Notes: a model not told the origin generated them from the sequence alone. 41,344 nt of DNA from Cytophagales bacterium (GCA_013298215.1 JAAFKE010000034.1:1-41344); one strand, 5' to 3'. Shown: positions 24,929-32,883, counted from the stretch's first letter. Translations and numbers: made by a program.

Positions 24929-26605
24929 ATGTGTAAATCCATTTTCCTGTCCCGCAACGCAAAGCAATGTAGGCCAATAGTCTTTTTTATTTTCCTGTTT
25001 TTTATTTTCGTGCAATCGGCAATAGCCCAAAAATACGAGTTTACCCACGACGACACCCTGCGCGGGAGCATCACGGCCGAGCGCGCTTGGTGGGACTTGC
25101 AGTTTTACCACCTTCGCGTGGCCGTGAACCCGCAGGACAGTTCGCTAACTGGCAGTACCGAAATTAGGTATAAAGTGCTGCTGCCGCACCAAACCATTCA
25201 GATTGACCTGCAACGGCCGCTGAACGCCGTGAAAATACTCCAAGACAACCAGGAACTCGCCTTTGTGCGCGACGGCAACGCCTTTTTGGTACAACTCCAA
25301 AAGCCCCAAAAGGTAGGGAGTGTCGAGACCATTACCGTTTTTTACGCGGGTCGCCCGCGCGTGGCTCGCCGCCCACCCTGGGACGGCGGCCTGACTTGGA
25401 AAAAAGACTCCCAAAACAACTGGTTCGTGGCCACCTCGTGCCAGGGTTTGGGCGCGAGCGCGTGGTGGCCCTGCAAAGACCACATGGCCGACGAACCCGA
25501 TAGCATGGCCATCAGCGTGACTGTGCCCGCGCCGCTCATTGGCGTGTCGAACGGACGGCTACGCCGTGTGACCGACAACCAAAACGGCACGCGTACTTTT
25601 GATTGGTACGTGCAGAACCCAATAAACAACTACGGGGTCAATTTGAACGTGGCCAATTACGTGCATTGGAACGACTCCTACGCTGGCGAAAAGGGCCCGT
25701 TAGACCTCGGTTTTTATGCCCTGCCAGCCAACGAAGCCAAAGCCCGCCAGCAGTTTATGCAGTCTAAAACAATGCTACAAGCATTTGAACACTGGTTTGG
25801 CCCCTATCCGTTTTATGAAGACAGTTACAAACTGGTAGAAACACCCTACCTCGGCATGGAACACCAAAGCTCGGTGACGTATGGCAATGGCTATCAAAAT
25901 GGGTATTTGGGAACTGACTTGTCGGGCACGGGCTGGGGTTTGAAATGGGATTTTATCATCATCCACGAGTCGGGGCACGAGTGGTTTGCCAACAACATTA
26001 CCCACAAAGACGCGGCCGATATGTGGGTGCACGAGGGCTTTACGAACTACTCGGAATGTTTATACACCGAGTTTTTTTATGGCAAGGAGGCGGGAGCAGC
26101 CTACGTGATCGGCACGCGGAAGAACATCAGAAACGACAAACCGATTATTGGTATTTACAACGTAAACCGTTCGGGATCGACCGATATGTACTACAAAGGC
26201 GGCAATATGCTGCACACCATTCGGCAAATTGTGAATGACGACCAGCGCTGGCGGCGTATTTTGCGCGGCCTCAACCAGACTTTCTACCACCAGACCGTCA
26301 CAACGGCCCAAATTGAAGACTACATGAGCCAGCAGGCGGGCATCGACCTCACCAAGGTCTTCGACCAGTACCTGCGCGACGTGCGCGTGCCGGTGTTTGA
26401 GTATAAAATAGCCGATAAAAAACTAACCTACCGGTGGACAAACTGCGTGGAGGGCTTTGCCATGCCTCTTAAAATTAGTACGCAAGACGGGCGCAAGTTT
26501 CGGTTCATAAACCCCACCACCAGCTGGCAAACCCTGAAAATAGGATTTGCCGATGAGGTGGTGATGGACAATAATTTTTACGTGAATTTCCTAAAAGTGC
26601 CTTAA
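24929..26605 (+). CDS. Secreted M1-family metallopeptidase (short)
   Basis: A 558-residue zinc metallopeptidase with an N-terminal signal segment (PIVFFIFLFFIFVQSAIAQ), the M1 beta domain, GMEHQSS (309-315) and HESGH (346-350) with the downstream ligand Glu in VHEGFTNYSE. It lacks the long C-terminal region of its neighbour. Divergently transcribed from the 804-residue M1 gene with a 232-bp gap. It ends 6 bases from the converging serine hydrolase remnant. Confidence 0.9.
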   Translation: MCKSIFLSRNAKQCRPIVFFIFLFFIFVQSAIAQKYEFTHDDTLRGSITAERAWWDLQFYHLRVAVNPQDSSLTGSTEIRYKVLLPHQTIQIDLQRPLNAVKILQDNQELAFVRDGNAFLVQLQKPQKVGSVETITVFYAGRPRVARRPPWDGGLTWKKDSQNNWFVATSCQGLGASAWWPCKDHMADEPDSMAISVTVPAPLIGVSNGRLRRVTDNQNGTRTFDWYVQNPINNYGVNLNVANYVHWNDSYAGEKGPLDLGFYALPANEAKARQQFMQSKTMLQAFEHWFGPYPFYEDSYKLVETPYLGMEHQSSVTYGNGYQNGYLGTDLSGTGWGLKWDFIIIHESGHEWFANNITHKDAADMWVHEGFTNYSECLYTEFFYGKEAGAAYVIGTRKNIRNDKPIIGIYNVNRSGSTDMYYKGGNMLHTIRQIVNDDQRWRRILRGLNQTFYHQTVTTAQIEDYMSQQAGIDLTKVFDQYLRDVRVPVFEYKIADKKLTYRWTNCVEGFAMPLKISTQDGRKFRFINPTTSWQTLKIGFADEVVMDNNFYVNFLKVP

Positions 26606-26611
26606 ATCGGC

Positions 26612-27019
26612 TCATTCTTTTACTATTTCGTCCACGTCCAACTGCTGAATGAGCGGCTTGGACTCGGGCGTGAGCGTGAAAAAGACTTCTAAACTTCCTT
26701 TTTCGCCCACAATCTTAAAACTGCCGCGCAGTTGGTTTTCGGGAACCAGTTCGGTGGTGTATTTTATATTGCCAATCTTACCGTACAATTGCTCGAAGTT
26801 TTGTTGGAGGTCGGCTTGTGAGTAGTCCAAGAAAAAATTCTCGGCAAATATGCCCGCGTTGCTGGCGTTTTTCCAATCGGGAAGCAATTTAAGTAGTTGG
26901 TCTTTGCGCTCGTTGAGGATTTTTGAAGTGGGCAGTTGGCGGGGCTTTAGCTCGGCCAGTGCCACAATACTATCCAGTGCCGCCCAGTTTACCGCGCCCA
27001 AGCCGCCGTAGGTCGGACG
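26612..27019 (-). pseudogene. Serine hydrolase (beta-lactamase family), C-terminal part separated by insertion
   Basis: In one frame, 27019 to 26612 reads RPTYGGLGAVNWAALDSIVA to LIQQLDVDEIVKE: the end of the catalytic fold and the extra C-terminal domain (ENQLRGSFKIVGEKGSLEVFFTLTP) common in Bacteroidota penicillin-binding-protein-like hydrolases. It has no start of its own; the ATG-like start at 27001 is internal. It continues the 28170-29302 fragment once the 27021-28169 insertion is removed. Confidence 0.8.
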
Positions 27020-27114
27020 GAAAAGTATTTATGAAGAAGGGGGATTTGGAACTCGTCTGCCTGTAACTGATGCTGGGCTTTGTTCCAAAGTTGAGTAACT
27101 TCCAACTGCTTCAT
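26989..27114 (-). CDS. Possible 41-residue ORF, truncated at the insertion joint
   Basis: Starting at 27114, MKQLEVTQLWNKAQHQLQAD then EFQIPLLHKYF looks like the N-terminus of a real soluble protein; it then crosses the joint at 27020/27021 and reads a few wrong-frame residues of the hydrolase gene before stopping. Most likely the 5' end of a gene carried in with the insertion and cut short. Family not recognised. Confidence 0.3.
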   Translation of the reverse strand: MKQLEVTQLWNKAQHQLQADEFQIPLLHKYFSVRPTAAWAR

Positions 27115-27195
27115 AGTATTCCATTCGCTGGTACAAATGTTGATTAATTTACTATTGTTCAATTACTTACGCCCGCCCCTTTTTCATAAATACAA

Positions 27196-27211
27196 TGTTA
27201 GGCACAGTTAT
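27196..27211 (+). repeat. Inverted repeat of the rpn unit, downstream side
   Basis: TGTTAGGCACAGTTAT matches the reverse complement of 28154-28169 (TGTTAGGCACAATTAT) at 15 of 16 bases. It overlaps the rpn stop codon (27208-27210). Confidence 0.55.
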
Positions 27212-28083
27212 TTTTTCGTCAAGTTAGCTCTAATATCCTTGATTTGTTCTAATGCCAGTCCTGTTACATCGGCTATAAATTGGTCATCTGTACCTTTTAA
27301 AATTAAGTTTTCTGCAAGTTTTACCTTTTCGTCTTGTCGAACTCTATCCTCTGCTTCTGTTTGTAAAGAAAGCATTTCACTTGCTTTGTAATGCAAGTAG
27401 TCCAAGTAACGATTATAGCTAAACTGGTCATCCTCAGGAAGTCGCATATAGTCTAAAACTTCGCCAGCTTCTTTAAGTCCTTTTGCTTTAAACTCATCTT
27501 TTACTTCACTATTTTTTAAGAAATAGACCCATTCATCCAAGTTGTCTTGGGCAATGTTGTTAAACTTGTTTACTTTTATAATATAAAACTCAGGAAAAAT
27601 ATCCGAAACTTTATCTTTTGAAAACGCCGTTTTTTGCTTGTCCGAAAGAGATAATGTATCCTTTTGATGAAGTCCATAAAAGTTTGTGCTACCTTTATAA
27701 ACGTAATCTTGTCCTTGTCCAAGGTCAAAATAGACGATATTGATAGAAATTACTTTTTTAATTTCAGAATAGGCCTGTCCTAATGATAGATTTTCAGTCA
27801 ATGCTTTTGAAGCACCGTAAGCCATTCTATGGAAAAAGTCAATTTCAAATGTATTTTGAATTTCGACAACGATTAACTCATTTTTAGAATTTTGTGTCAA
27901 AATATCTACTCGGTTAAATTTGTCGTCCTCAGTTTCCTGATTGCCTTCGCTTTCTAATATTTTTTCAATACGAATGTCGTCAAAGAGAAGTTCACTTAAA
28001 AAACCTTCTAAAATAACGAAATTAGCCTTGTTTCGTAGCAACTTCTTTACTGCCCAGTCAAATCGAATAAGTTTTTTGTTCAT
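27208..28083 (-). CDS. Rpn-family recombination-promoting nuclease / PD-(D/E)XK 'transposase'
   Basis: Starting at 28083 (MNKKLIRFDWAVKKLLRNKA) gives 291 residues, the usual length of the Rpn/Transposase_31-like (PF12784) family. It shows LEGFLSELLFDDI, the nuclease core RVDILTQNSKNELIVVEIQNTFEIDFFHRM with Asp and Glu-x-Gln in place of the E-x-K end, and FYGLHQKDTLSLSDKQ. The C-terminus VTGLALEQIKDIRANL resembles an HTH. Members are DNA nucleases that promote RecA-independent recombination. Base use is much more A/T-rich than the genes around it. The gene appears intact, within an element that split the serine hydrolase gene. Confidence 0.85.
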   Translation of the reverse strand: MNKKLIRFDWAVKKLLRNKANFVILEGFLSELLFDDIRIEKILESEGNQETEDDKFNRVDILTQNSKNELIVVEIQNTFEIDFFHRMAYGASKALTENLSLGQAYSEIKKVISINIVYFDLGQGQDYVYKGSTNFYGLHQKDTLSLSDKQKTAFSKDKVSDIFPEFYIIKVNKFNNIAQDNLDEWVYFLKNSEVKDEFKAKGLKEAGEVLDYMRLPEDDQFSYNRYLDYLHYKASEMLSLQTEAEDRVRQDEKVKLAENLILKGTDDQFIADVTGLALEQIKDIRANLTKK

Positions 28084-28153
28084 TGTCGAATTAAATTGTC
28101 TGTCGCGAAGATACAAATATTTTGGTTGGTGTTGTCTGTCAAATGGTAGTTTT

Positions 28154-28169
28154 ATAATTGTGCCTAACA
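28154..28169 (-). repeat. Inverted repeat of the rpn unit, upstream side (element end)
   Basis: Read on the minus strand, TGTTAGGCACAATTAT begins exactly at the joint with the hydrolase gene, supporting it as the true end of the mobile unit. Partner at 27196-27211. Confidence 0.6.
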
Positions 28170-29302
28170 GGTTGCTAAACGCCACCACGACAAATGCCGT
28201 ATTGGGGCATCATGCGCCACTGACTGCCAAAACCAGGCAAGCCACCGCTGTGGCCTATGTACGTGCGCCCGTCGCCGTCGGTACTCCAACTTAGGCCGTA
28301 GGCGTAGCTGCTGGTTAGTGCGGTGGTTTTGTTGTTTGGAAACTTAAAACTGGGGTTCAAGCTGCTAAACGTGGCGGGCTGGTGCATTTCGCGGAGCGAG
28401 CTGCGTTTGAGTGGCGTGGTGTCGGCATCGTTGCGCGGGGGCCACGCCGACAGGTGCAGGGCGGCATATTTGGCAAAGTCGTCGATGGTAGTTAGCAACC
28501 CGCCCATGGCCCCGTGCGAGCCGTCGTGCAGGGGCGTTTCTTCCAAAAACTGCTCGTTTTGGCGGCGGTAGCCGTGCGCCAACAGGTTTGGCGGCACGTT
28601 GGCGTATTCCCAGTAGGTGTGCGCCATGCCCAGCGGCTCGGTAATTTCTTGGCTAATGTACCGCTGGTATGGCCGCCCCGACACCACCGTTATGATTCTG
28701 CCCAGCATGGCAAAAGCCAAATTGCTGTATTCGTAGGCTACTCCTGGCACGTTTGCAAAAGAAAAACCCGCCTCAATAAGTTGGGTGAGCTCGGCCTCGG
28801 TGTCGGCCAGTTGGCGGTCGCCCCAGGGGTTGTCTTCGGGCAATCCCGTTGCGTGCGCCATCAGATTTCTGACCGTAATGGGGGGCGCGTCGTTGGTGAG
28901 CAACGCCATTTTTTTTAGGGCAGGAATGTACAAACTCGCGGGGTCGTCTAAACGGAGCTTGCCTTCATCGCGTAGTTTTAGAATGGCCATGGCCGTAAAA
29001 CTCTTGGTCATTGAGGCAATTCTGAAAACAGACTGGGGCGTGGCGGGTATTTTTTTGGCCAAATCGGCGTAGCCAACGCTGCCCGAGTAGATCAACTTTC
29101 CGTCGGCCACCACCCCAAACGCCATGCCCGGAAAGTGCCGTTCCGTGGCGTGTTGGTGGTATAATTTTTCGATGGTGGTTTTGGTAGCCGCTATTTTGCT
29201 TAGTCGGTCGGCATCGGCAAATACGGGCGGTTGGTAGGCCGTTTTTTGTTGGCAGTAGGTGCTGTTCATAATCAGAACGAAAAACAGTAGGAGGGCTTTC
29301 AT
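28170..29302 (-). pseudogene. Serine hydrolase (beta-lactamase family), N-terminal part
   Basis: Signal peptide (MKALLLFFVLIMNSTYCQQ), then the class C-type fold with SMTK (Ser97-x-x-Lys100, nucleophile), YSNL (Tyr-x-Asn) and HSGGLPGFG (the KTG-like triad). After PQYGI the frame breaks: one extra T in the run at 28192-28194 shifts it into a stop at 28175. In the shifted frame the sequence continues VVVAFSN up to the joint. The gene therefore has two lesions, a +1 slip and the insertion; the catalytic residues are all in this half, but the fold would lack its end. Secreted or periplasmic; substrate unknown. Confidence 0.85.
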
Positions 29303-29500
29303 GGTCGTTTTGGGGGTCGTTGGGTAACAGAGTCGGTTTTGGATTGGAGTTCGTAAAAATACGTAGAAACACCATAAAGTGAGCGCAATTAAGCACGATA
29401 CGCTTATTTTTCTGAAAAATAACTGGTCGGACTCCGTTCGGATTCGGTAAAAATACCGCGCCGTAGCTTTCTCAAACGCCCTCGTTTTGCTAAATTTTGC

Positions 29501-29508
29501 TAACTTTG
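29501..29508 (+). promoter_or_regulatory. -7 box (TAACTTTG) of the helicase gene
   Basis: An exact TAnnTTTG, 31 bases before the ATG at 29540. The -33 element is not clear. The preceding 190 bp (29303-29500) show no gene. Confidence 0.4.
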
Positions 29509-29539
29509 TCGGCCAAATTTTCTGACTTACCGAGCTACA

Positions 29540-31846
29540 ATGATAGATTTTATAACTGGCCTAAACGAACCCCAACGCAAAGCCGTGATGCACGGCGAAG
29601 GCCCGCTGATGATTATTGCGGGCGCGGGGTCGGGCAAAACGCGGGTGCTTACGTACCGAATTGCGTACCTGATCGAAAACGGCGTTGATCCCTTTCGGAT
29701 ATTGTCGCTTACTTTTACCAACAAGGCCGCTGGCGAAATGCGCGAGCGAATCGAAAAAGTGATTGGCACGGAGGCAAAGAACATTTGGATGGGTACTTTT
29801 CACAGCGTTTTTGCCAAAATTTTGCGCATCGAAGGCCACGCCCTCGGCTACACCCCCAATTTTTCGATCTACGACACCGACGACTCTAAATCGTTGCTGA
29901 GGAGCATCGTGAAAGAGTTTAATTTGGACGATAAGGTATATAAGGTCAATTTTATCTTGAACCGAATTTCGGGCGCCAAAAACCGCTTGGTCAGTGCCGA
30001 CGACTACGCGAACAATGCCATTATAAAGGCCGACGACGATGCCGCCAAAATGCCCGAGATCGGGCGCATCTACAAAACCTACGCCCTGCGGTGTTTTCAG
30101 GCCAATGCCATGGATTTTGACGACCTGCTTTTTAACACCAACGTGCTTTTTCGGGATCATTTGGACGTGCTCAATAAATACCAACACAAGTTTCGGCACG
30201 TGCTGGTCGATGAGTTTCAAGACACCAACGTGTCTCAGTATCTCATTACCAGAAAATTATCGGCCGTGCACCGCAATATTTGTATCGTCGGCGACGATGC
30301 CCAGAGTATTTACGCCTTTCGTGGAGCCAACATCGAAAATATCCTCAATTTCGAGAAAGACTACCCAGAACTAATTACGGTAAAGCTCGAGCAAAACTAC
30401 CGATCGACCCAAAATATAGTCCAGGCCGCCAACTCGGTGATCGCCCGCAACAAATCGCAGCTCCAAAAGAATGTTTTTACGGCCAACGAAGAGGGAAACC
30501 TAATCGAGGTCGTGAAGGCATCGTCCGACAACGAGGAAGGCCGTTTTGTGGCTACGGCCATTTTCGAGGAAAAAATGAATGGCAGCCTACGCAACACCGA
30601 TTTTGCTATTTTGTACCGCACCAACGCCCAGTCGCGCTCATTTGAAGAGGCCCTGCGCAAGCTGAATATCAAGTACAGGATCATCGGCGGGTTGTCGTTT
30701 TACCAGCGGCGCGAGATCAAAGACCTCATTGCGTACCTGCGCTTCACGGTCAATCAGGCCGATGAAGAGGCATTTAAGCGCATCATTAATTTGCCCAAAC
30801 GCGGCATCGGCGACACCACCGTGGCCAAAATAGTGGTAACTGCCGCCGAAAACCAAGTGCCCGTTTGGGACGTGGTCTCCAACATTGGGCAATACGTGAG
30901 CGGCCGCGCGGGGGCGGCCATCGAGGGCTTTGCGGTGCTCATAAAGAGTTTTATGCTCATGCCCGAGCGCGGCAAAGATGCCTACGAAGTGGCCGCCCAC
31001 GTGGCCAAAGCGTCGGGTTTGGTAAAAGAACTTTACGAAGACAAAACCGTGGAGGGACTGAGCCGCTACGAAAACGTGCAGGCGCTGCTCAACGCGGTCA
31101 AAGAGTTTGTGGACAACCCCGAGAACGAGGAAAAAAGCCTCAGTGCGTTTCTGCAAAATGTGTCGCTGCTCACCAATGCCGACCAAAACGACGACGACGG
31201 AGACAACGACCGCGTAACGATGATGACCATCCACGGAGCGAAGGGCTTGGAGTTTAAAAACGTTTTTATTGTGGGTTTGGAGGAGGACTTGTTTCCGAGC
31301 CAGATGATGCTCCAAAACCGCGCCGATTTAGAAGAAGAGCGGCGGCTGTTTTACGTGGCCATTACCCGCGCCGAAAAAAAGCTCACGTTTTCGTATGCCG
31401 AAAGCCGCTACCAATACGGGCGGTTAAAAAACTGCGAGCCGAGCCGCTTTTTGCTGGAGGTCGATCAGCGGTTTTTATCGACCTCAAAAAGCAGGCGAGC
31501 CGCCCAGACCCTGGGTTTTGAGCGCGAACGCGAAACCGAACCGCGCCCGATGGCTTTTTTGAGAAACATGAGCCGCCCCACCGCCCCACCGACCGCTGGT
31601 GGTTCGCTGCCGCCCACCCGCCCCGCCGCCGTGCCGTCCACAACGGCGGCCGATTCGGGAACTTTTGTGGCCTCCGACACCGCTACTTTGCAGGTAGGAA
31701 TGCGCGTCGAACACGCAAAATTCGGCCTCGGGACGGTGAAATCGACCGATTTTAAGGGGACAGACCGCAAAACGGTTATTGGTTTCGACAAAGTAGGGGA
31801 CAAGACCCTGCTTTTGAGTTTTGCCAAACTGCGTATTTTAGATTAA
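29540..31846 (+). CDS. UvrD/PcrA-type ATP-dependent DNA helicase
   Basis: A 768-residue superfamily 1A helicase (3'-5'), acting in repair and replication-conflict resolution. It shows Q-motif LNEPQRKAV, Walker A AGAGSGKT (27-34), motif Ia TFTNKAAGEM, motif II DEFQDT (224-229), motif III GDDAQSIYAFRGA, motif IV LEQNYRST, motif V MTIHGAKGLEF and motif VI RRLFYVAITRA. The C-terminus has a proline-rich linker and a Tudor-like end (VGMRVEHAKFGLGTV), as in PcrA. Full length. Confidence 0.95.
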   Translation: MIDFITGLNEPQRKAVMHGEGPLMIIAGAGSGKTRVLTYRIAYLIENGVDPFRILSLTFTNKAAGEMRERIEKVIGTEAKNIWMGTFHSVFAKILRIEGHALGYTPNFSIYDTDDSKSLLRSIVKEFNLDDKVYKVNFILNRISGAKNRLVSADDYANNAIIKADDDAAKMPEIGRIYKTYALRCFQANAMDFDDLLFNTNVLFRDHLDVLNKYQHKFRHVLVDEFQDTNVSQYLITRKLSAVHRNICIVGDDAQSIYAFRGANIENILNFEKDYPELITVKLEQNYRSTQNIVQAANSVIARNKSQLQKNVFTANEEGNLIEVVKASSDNEEGRFVATAIFEEKMNGSLRNTDFAILYRTNAQSRSFEEALRKLNIKYRIIGGLSFYQRREIKDLIAYLRFTVNQADEEAFKRIINLPKRGIGDTTVAKIVVTAAENQVPVWDVVSNIGQYVSGRAGAAIEGFAVLIKSFMLMPERGKDAYEVAAHVAKASGLVKELYEDKTVEGLSRYENVQALLNAVKEFVDNPENEEKSLSAFLQNVSLLTNADQNDDDGDNDRVTMMTIHGAKGLEFKNVFIVGLEEDLFPSQMMLQNRADLEEERRLFYVAITRAEKKLTFSYAESRYQYGRLKNCEPSRFLLEVDQRFLSTSKSRRAAQTLGFERERETEPRPMAFLRNMSRPTAPPTAGGSLPPTRPAAVPSTTAADSGTFVASDTATLQVGMRVEHAKFGLGTVKSTDFKGTDRKTVIGFDKVGDKTLLLSFAKLRILD

Positions 31847-31896
31847 TTTTTGAAAATAATTGGGCTGTTTTTGCTGCACGGCCTGCGGGTAGTTTT

Positions 31897-32169
31897 TTGT
31901 ACAAAAACTCCAAAATTACCTTACATGGTCATGTGTACATTTGGTGCCCTCGAGAAGCAGCCTTATATTATTGCTCTTGCGTGCTCACGGGCGTGACAGC
32001 GGCCAGTTTTTCCGCGATTGATGCACAACTCACTAATTTTTATCTCCCAAAAAACGCCCGTTTCATTCAGCGTATCGACCGCCGCGAACCCAACAAGGTG
32101 GTGCTAAAAAAGGCCAACGGCCAGCAACAAATTTTGTTCGATTTTAAGGGACGAACGTACAGGTATTAG
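31897..32169 (+). CDS. Possible small protein, unknown
   Basis: An open frame of up to 90 codons from a TTG start; the C-terminal half (FYLPKNARFIQRIDRREPNK and on to FDFKGRTYRY) has a natural-looking composition, while the N-terminal part is uncertain (a GTG start near 31980 would leave a shorter protein). No known motif and no evident ribosome-binding site. Low confidence. Confidence 0.3.
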   Translation: MYKNSKITLHGHVYIWCPREAALYYCSCVLTGVTAASFSAIDAQLTNFYLPKNARFIQRIDRREPNKVVLKKANGQQQILFDFKGRTYRY

Positions 32170-32219
32170 AAGGCCAGGGTTGGTTTAAAAGCGATTACTG
32201 TGGCTTCAAAGATATTATT

Positions 32220-32270
32220 GACCATTTACGTGCTTTATCGACCAGTTACGGTTGCTTCTCGACCAAGTTG
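32220..32270 (+). promoter_or_regulatory. Three GACCA direct repeats (20-21 bp period) before the LytTR gene
   Basis: GACCATTTACG (32220), GACCAGTTACG (32240) and GACCAAGTTG (32261) are in the same orientation about two helical turns apart. The last one runs into the TTG of the -33 box (32268-32270). LytTR regulators are known to bind direct repeats with about this period, so this is a candidate autoregulatory activator site. Confidence 0.55.
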
Positions 32271-32301
32271 TCCCAATGTTTTCCTTATCGATGTAGTTTT
32301 G
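32268..32301 (+). promoter_or_regulatory. Promoter of the LytTR gene
   Basis: TTG (32268-32270), 23 bases, TAGTTTTG (32294-32301): both boxes match the Bacteroidota pattern. The start codon is at 32332. No other gene or element is evident in 32170-32331. Confidence 0.55.
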
Positions 32302-32331
32302 AACACATTTTATTGATTTCAAAACATCAAC

Positions 32332-32643
32332 ATGGATATATTTAGCTACCCTGATTTCCCAATTTACAGTGCTAAAAAATTGCCCCTACACGATTTAGTT
32401 TACCTACGCGGAGTAAATAATTACACTTTTTTGTATTTTGAGGACGGCTCCTACCACCTGGCCTCCAAAACACTGGGTCTTTTTGAGCGCAGCCTTCAAA
32501 GCGAACGCTATGTGCGCATCAGCAAGAGTTATATTGTGCGCCGCGACTACATCAGCACCTGCACCCCTGGACTTGCCCGCGAGGTGCTGCTCCTGAACGG
32601 AATGCGCCTGCAAGTGGCGCGGCGGCGGGTTGTGGAGGTTTAA
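32332..32643 (+). CDS. Stand-alone LytTR-type DNA-binding regulator
   Basis: A 103-residue protein that is almost entirely a LytTR DNA-binding domain: DLVYLRGVNNYTFLYFEDGS, HLASKTLGLFERSL, and the conserved RYVRISKSYIVRRDYI. No receiver domain or membrane part is present, and no histidine kinase is adjacent. Its promoter carries three direct repeats of a kind LytTR proteins bind, suggesting self-regulation. Other targets are unknown. Confidence 0.8.
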   Translation: MDIFSYPDFPIYSAKKLPLHDLVYLRGVNNYTFLYFEDGSYHLASKTLGLFERSLQSERYVRISKSYIVRRDYISTCTPGLAREVLLLNGMRLQVARRRVVEV

Positions 32644-32692
32644 TGATTTTTGGACCGATAGAGTAGTGGCCCCGATGGTGGTAATAAAGTAA

Positions 32693-32730
32693 TAACGTTT
32701 AGCAAAAGTGATTCCGACGGGAATCGAATC
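32693..32730 (-). pseudogene. Degenerate copy of the tRNA-Arg 3' end and its flank
   Basis: Bases 32693-32730 match 32752-32789 at 33 of 38 positions, an offset of 59 bp. The matching part covers the 3' acceptor strand and T-arm of the intact tRNA-Arg plus 16-17 bases beyond its 3' end. The copy has base changes in the acceptor and T-arm and no anticodon or D-arm. Confidence 0.6.
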
Positions 32731-32767
32731 GAGACGTCGCACCGCCATAGCTAACGTGTAGGAAAAG

Positions 32768-32839
32768 TGACCCCGACGGGAATCGAACCCATATCTAGCG
32801 TTTAGGAAACGCTTGTTCTATCCGTTGAACTACGGAGTC
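32768..32839 (-). tRNA. tRNA-Arg (anticodon CCU)
   Basis: A complete cloverleaf on the minus strand: acceptor GACTCCG with CGGGGTC (one G-T pair), D-arm GTTC/GAAC, anticodon stem AGCGT/ACGCT with loop TTCCTAA (anticodon CCT, reading AGG), T-arm ATGGG/CCCGT with TTCGATT loop. The discriminator is A and CCA is not encoded. A strong promoter lies at 32854-32883, inside the end of hflX. Confidence 0.95.
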
Positions 32840-32853
32840 AATGTTTGAAGGTG

Positions 32854-32883
32854 CAAAGTTAGTCTTCTAATTGTAATTCCCAA
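32854..32883 (-). promoter_or_regulatory. Promoter of tRNA-Arg, inside the 3' end of hflX
   Basis: On the minus strand, TTG (32883-32881), 19 bases, TAACTTTG (32861-32854): a consensus Bacteroidota promoter. The TA of the -7 box lies in the hflX stop codon. The tRNA begins 14 bases downstream. Confidence 0.65.

Larger units (their letters stand above)
27021..28169 (-). mobile_element. 1149-bp insertion carrying an rpn-type gene, inside a serine hydrolase gene
   Basis: Removing 27021-28169 and one copy of the flanking GG joins ...AGCAAC with CGTCCGACC, restoring the hydrolase sequence FSN-RPTYGG. GG at 27019-27020 and 28170-28171 could be a 2-bp target duplication. The upper joint coincides with the outer end of a 16-bp inverted repeat (28154-28169). 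Its partner is at 27196-27211, so the core unit may be 27196-28169 with about 175 bp of additional carried sequence (27021-27195). Confidence 0.65.

Noticed and set aside
28170-29302. A true beta-lactamase conferring resistance
   Set aside because: The SxxK, YxN and HxG motifs also occur in esterases and peptidases of this fold, and the gene is disrupted.
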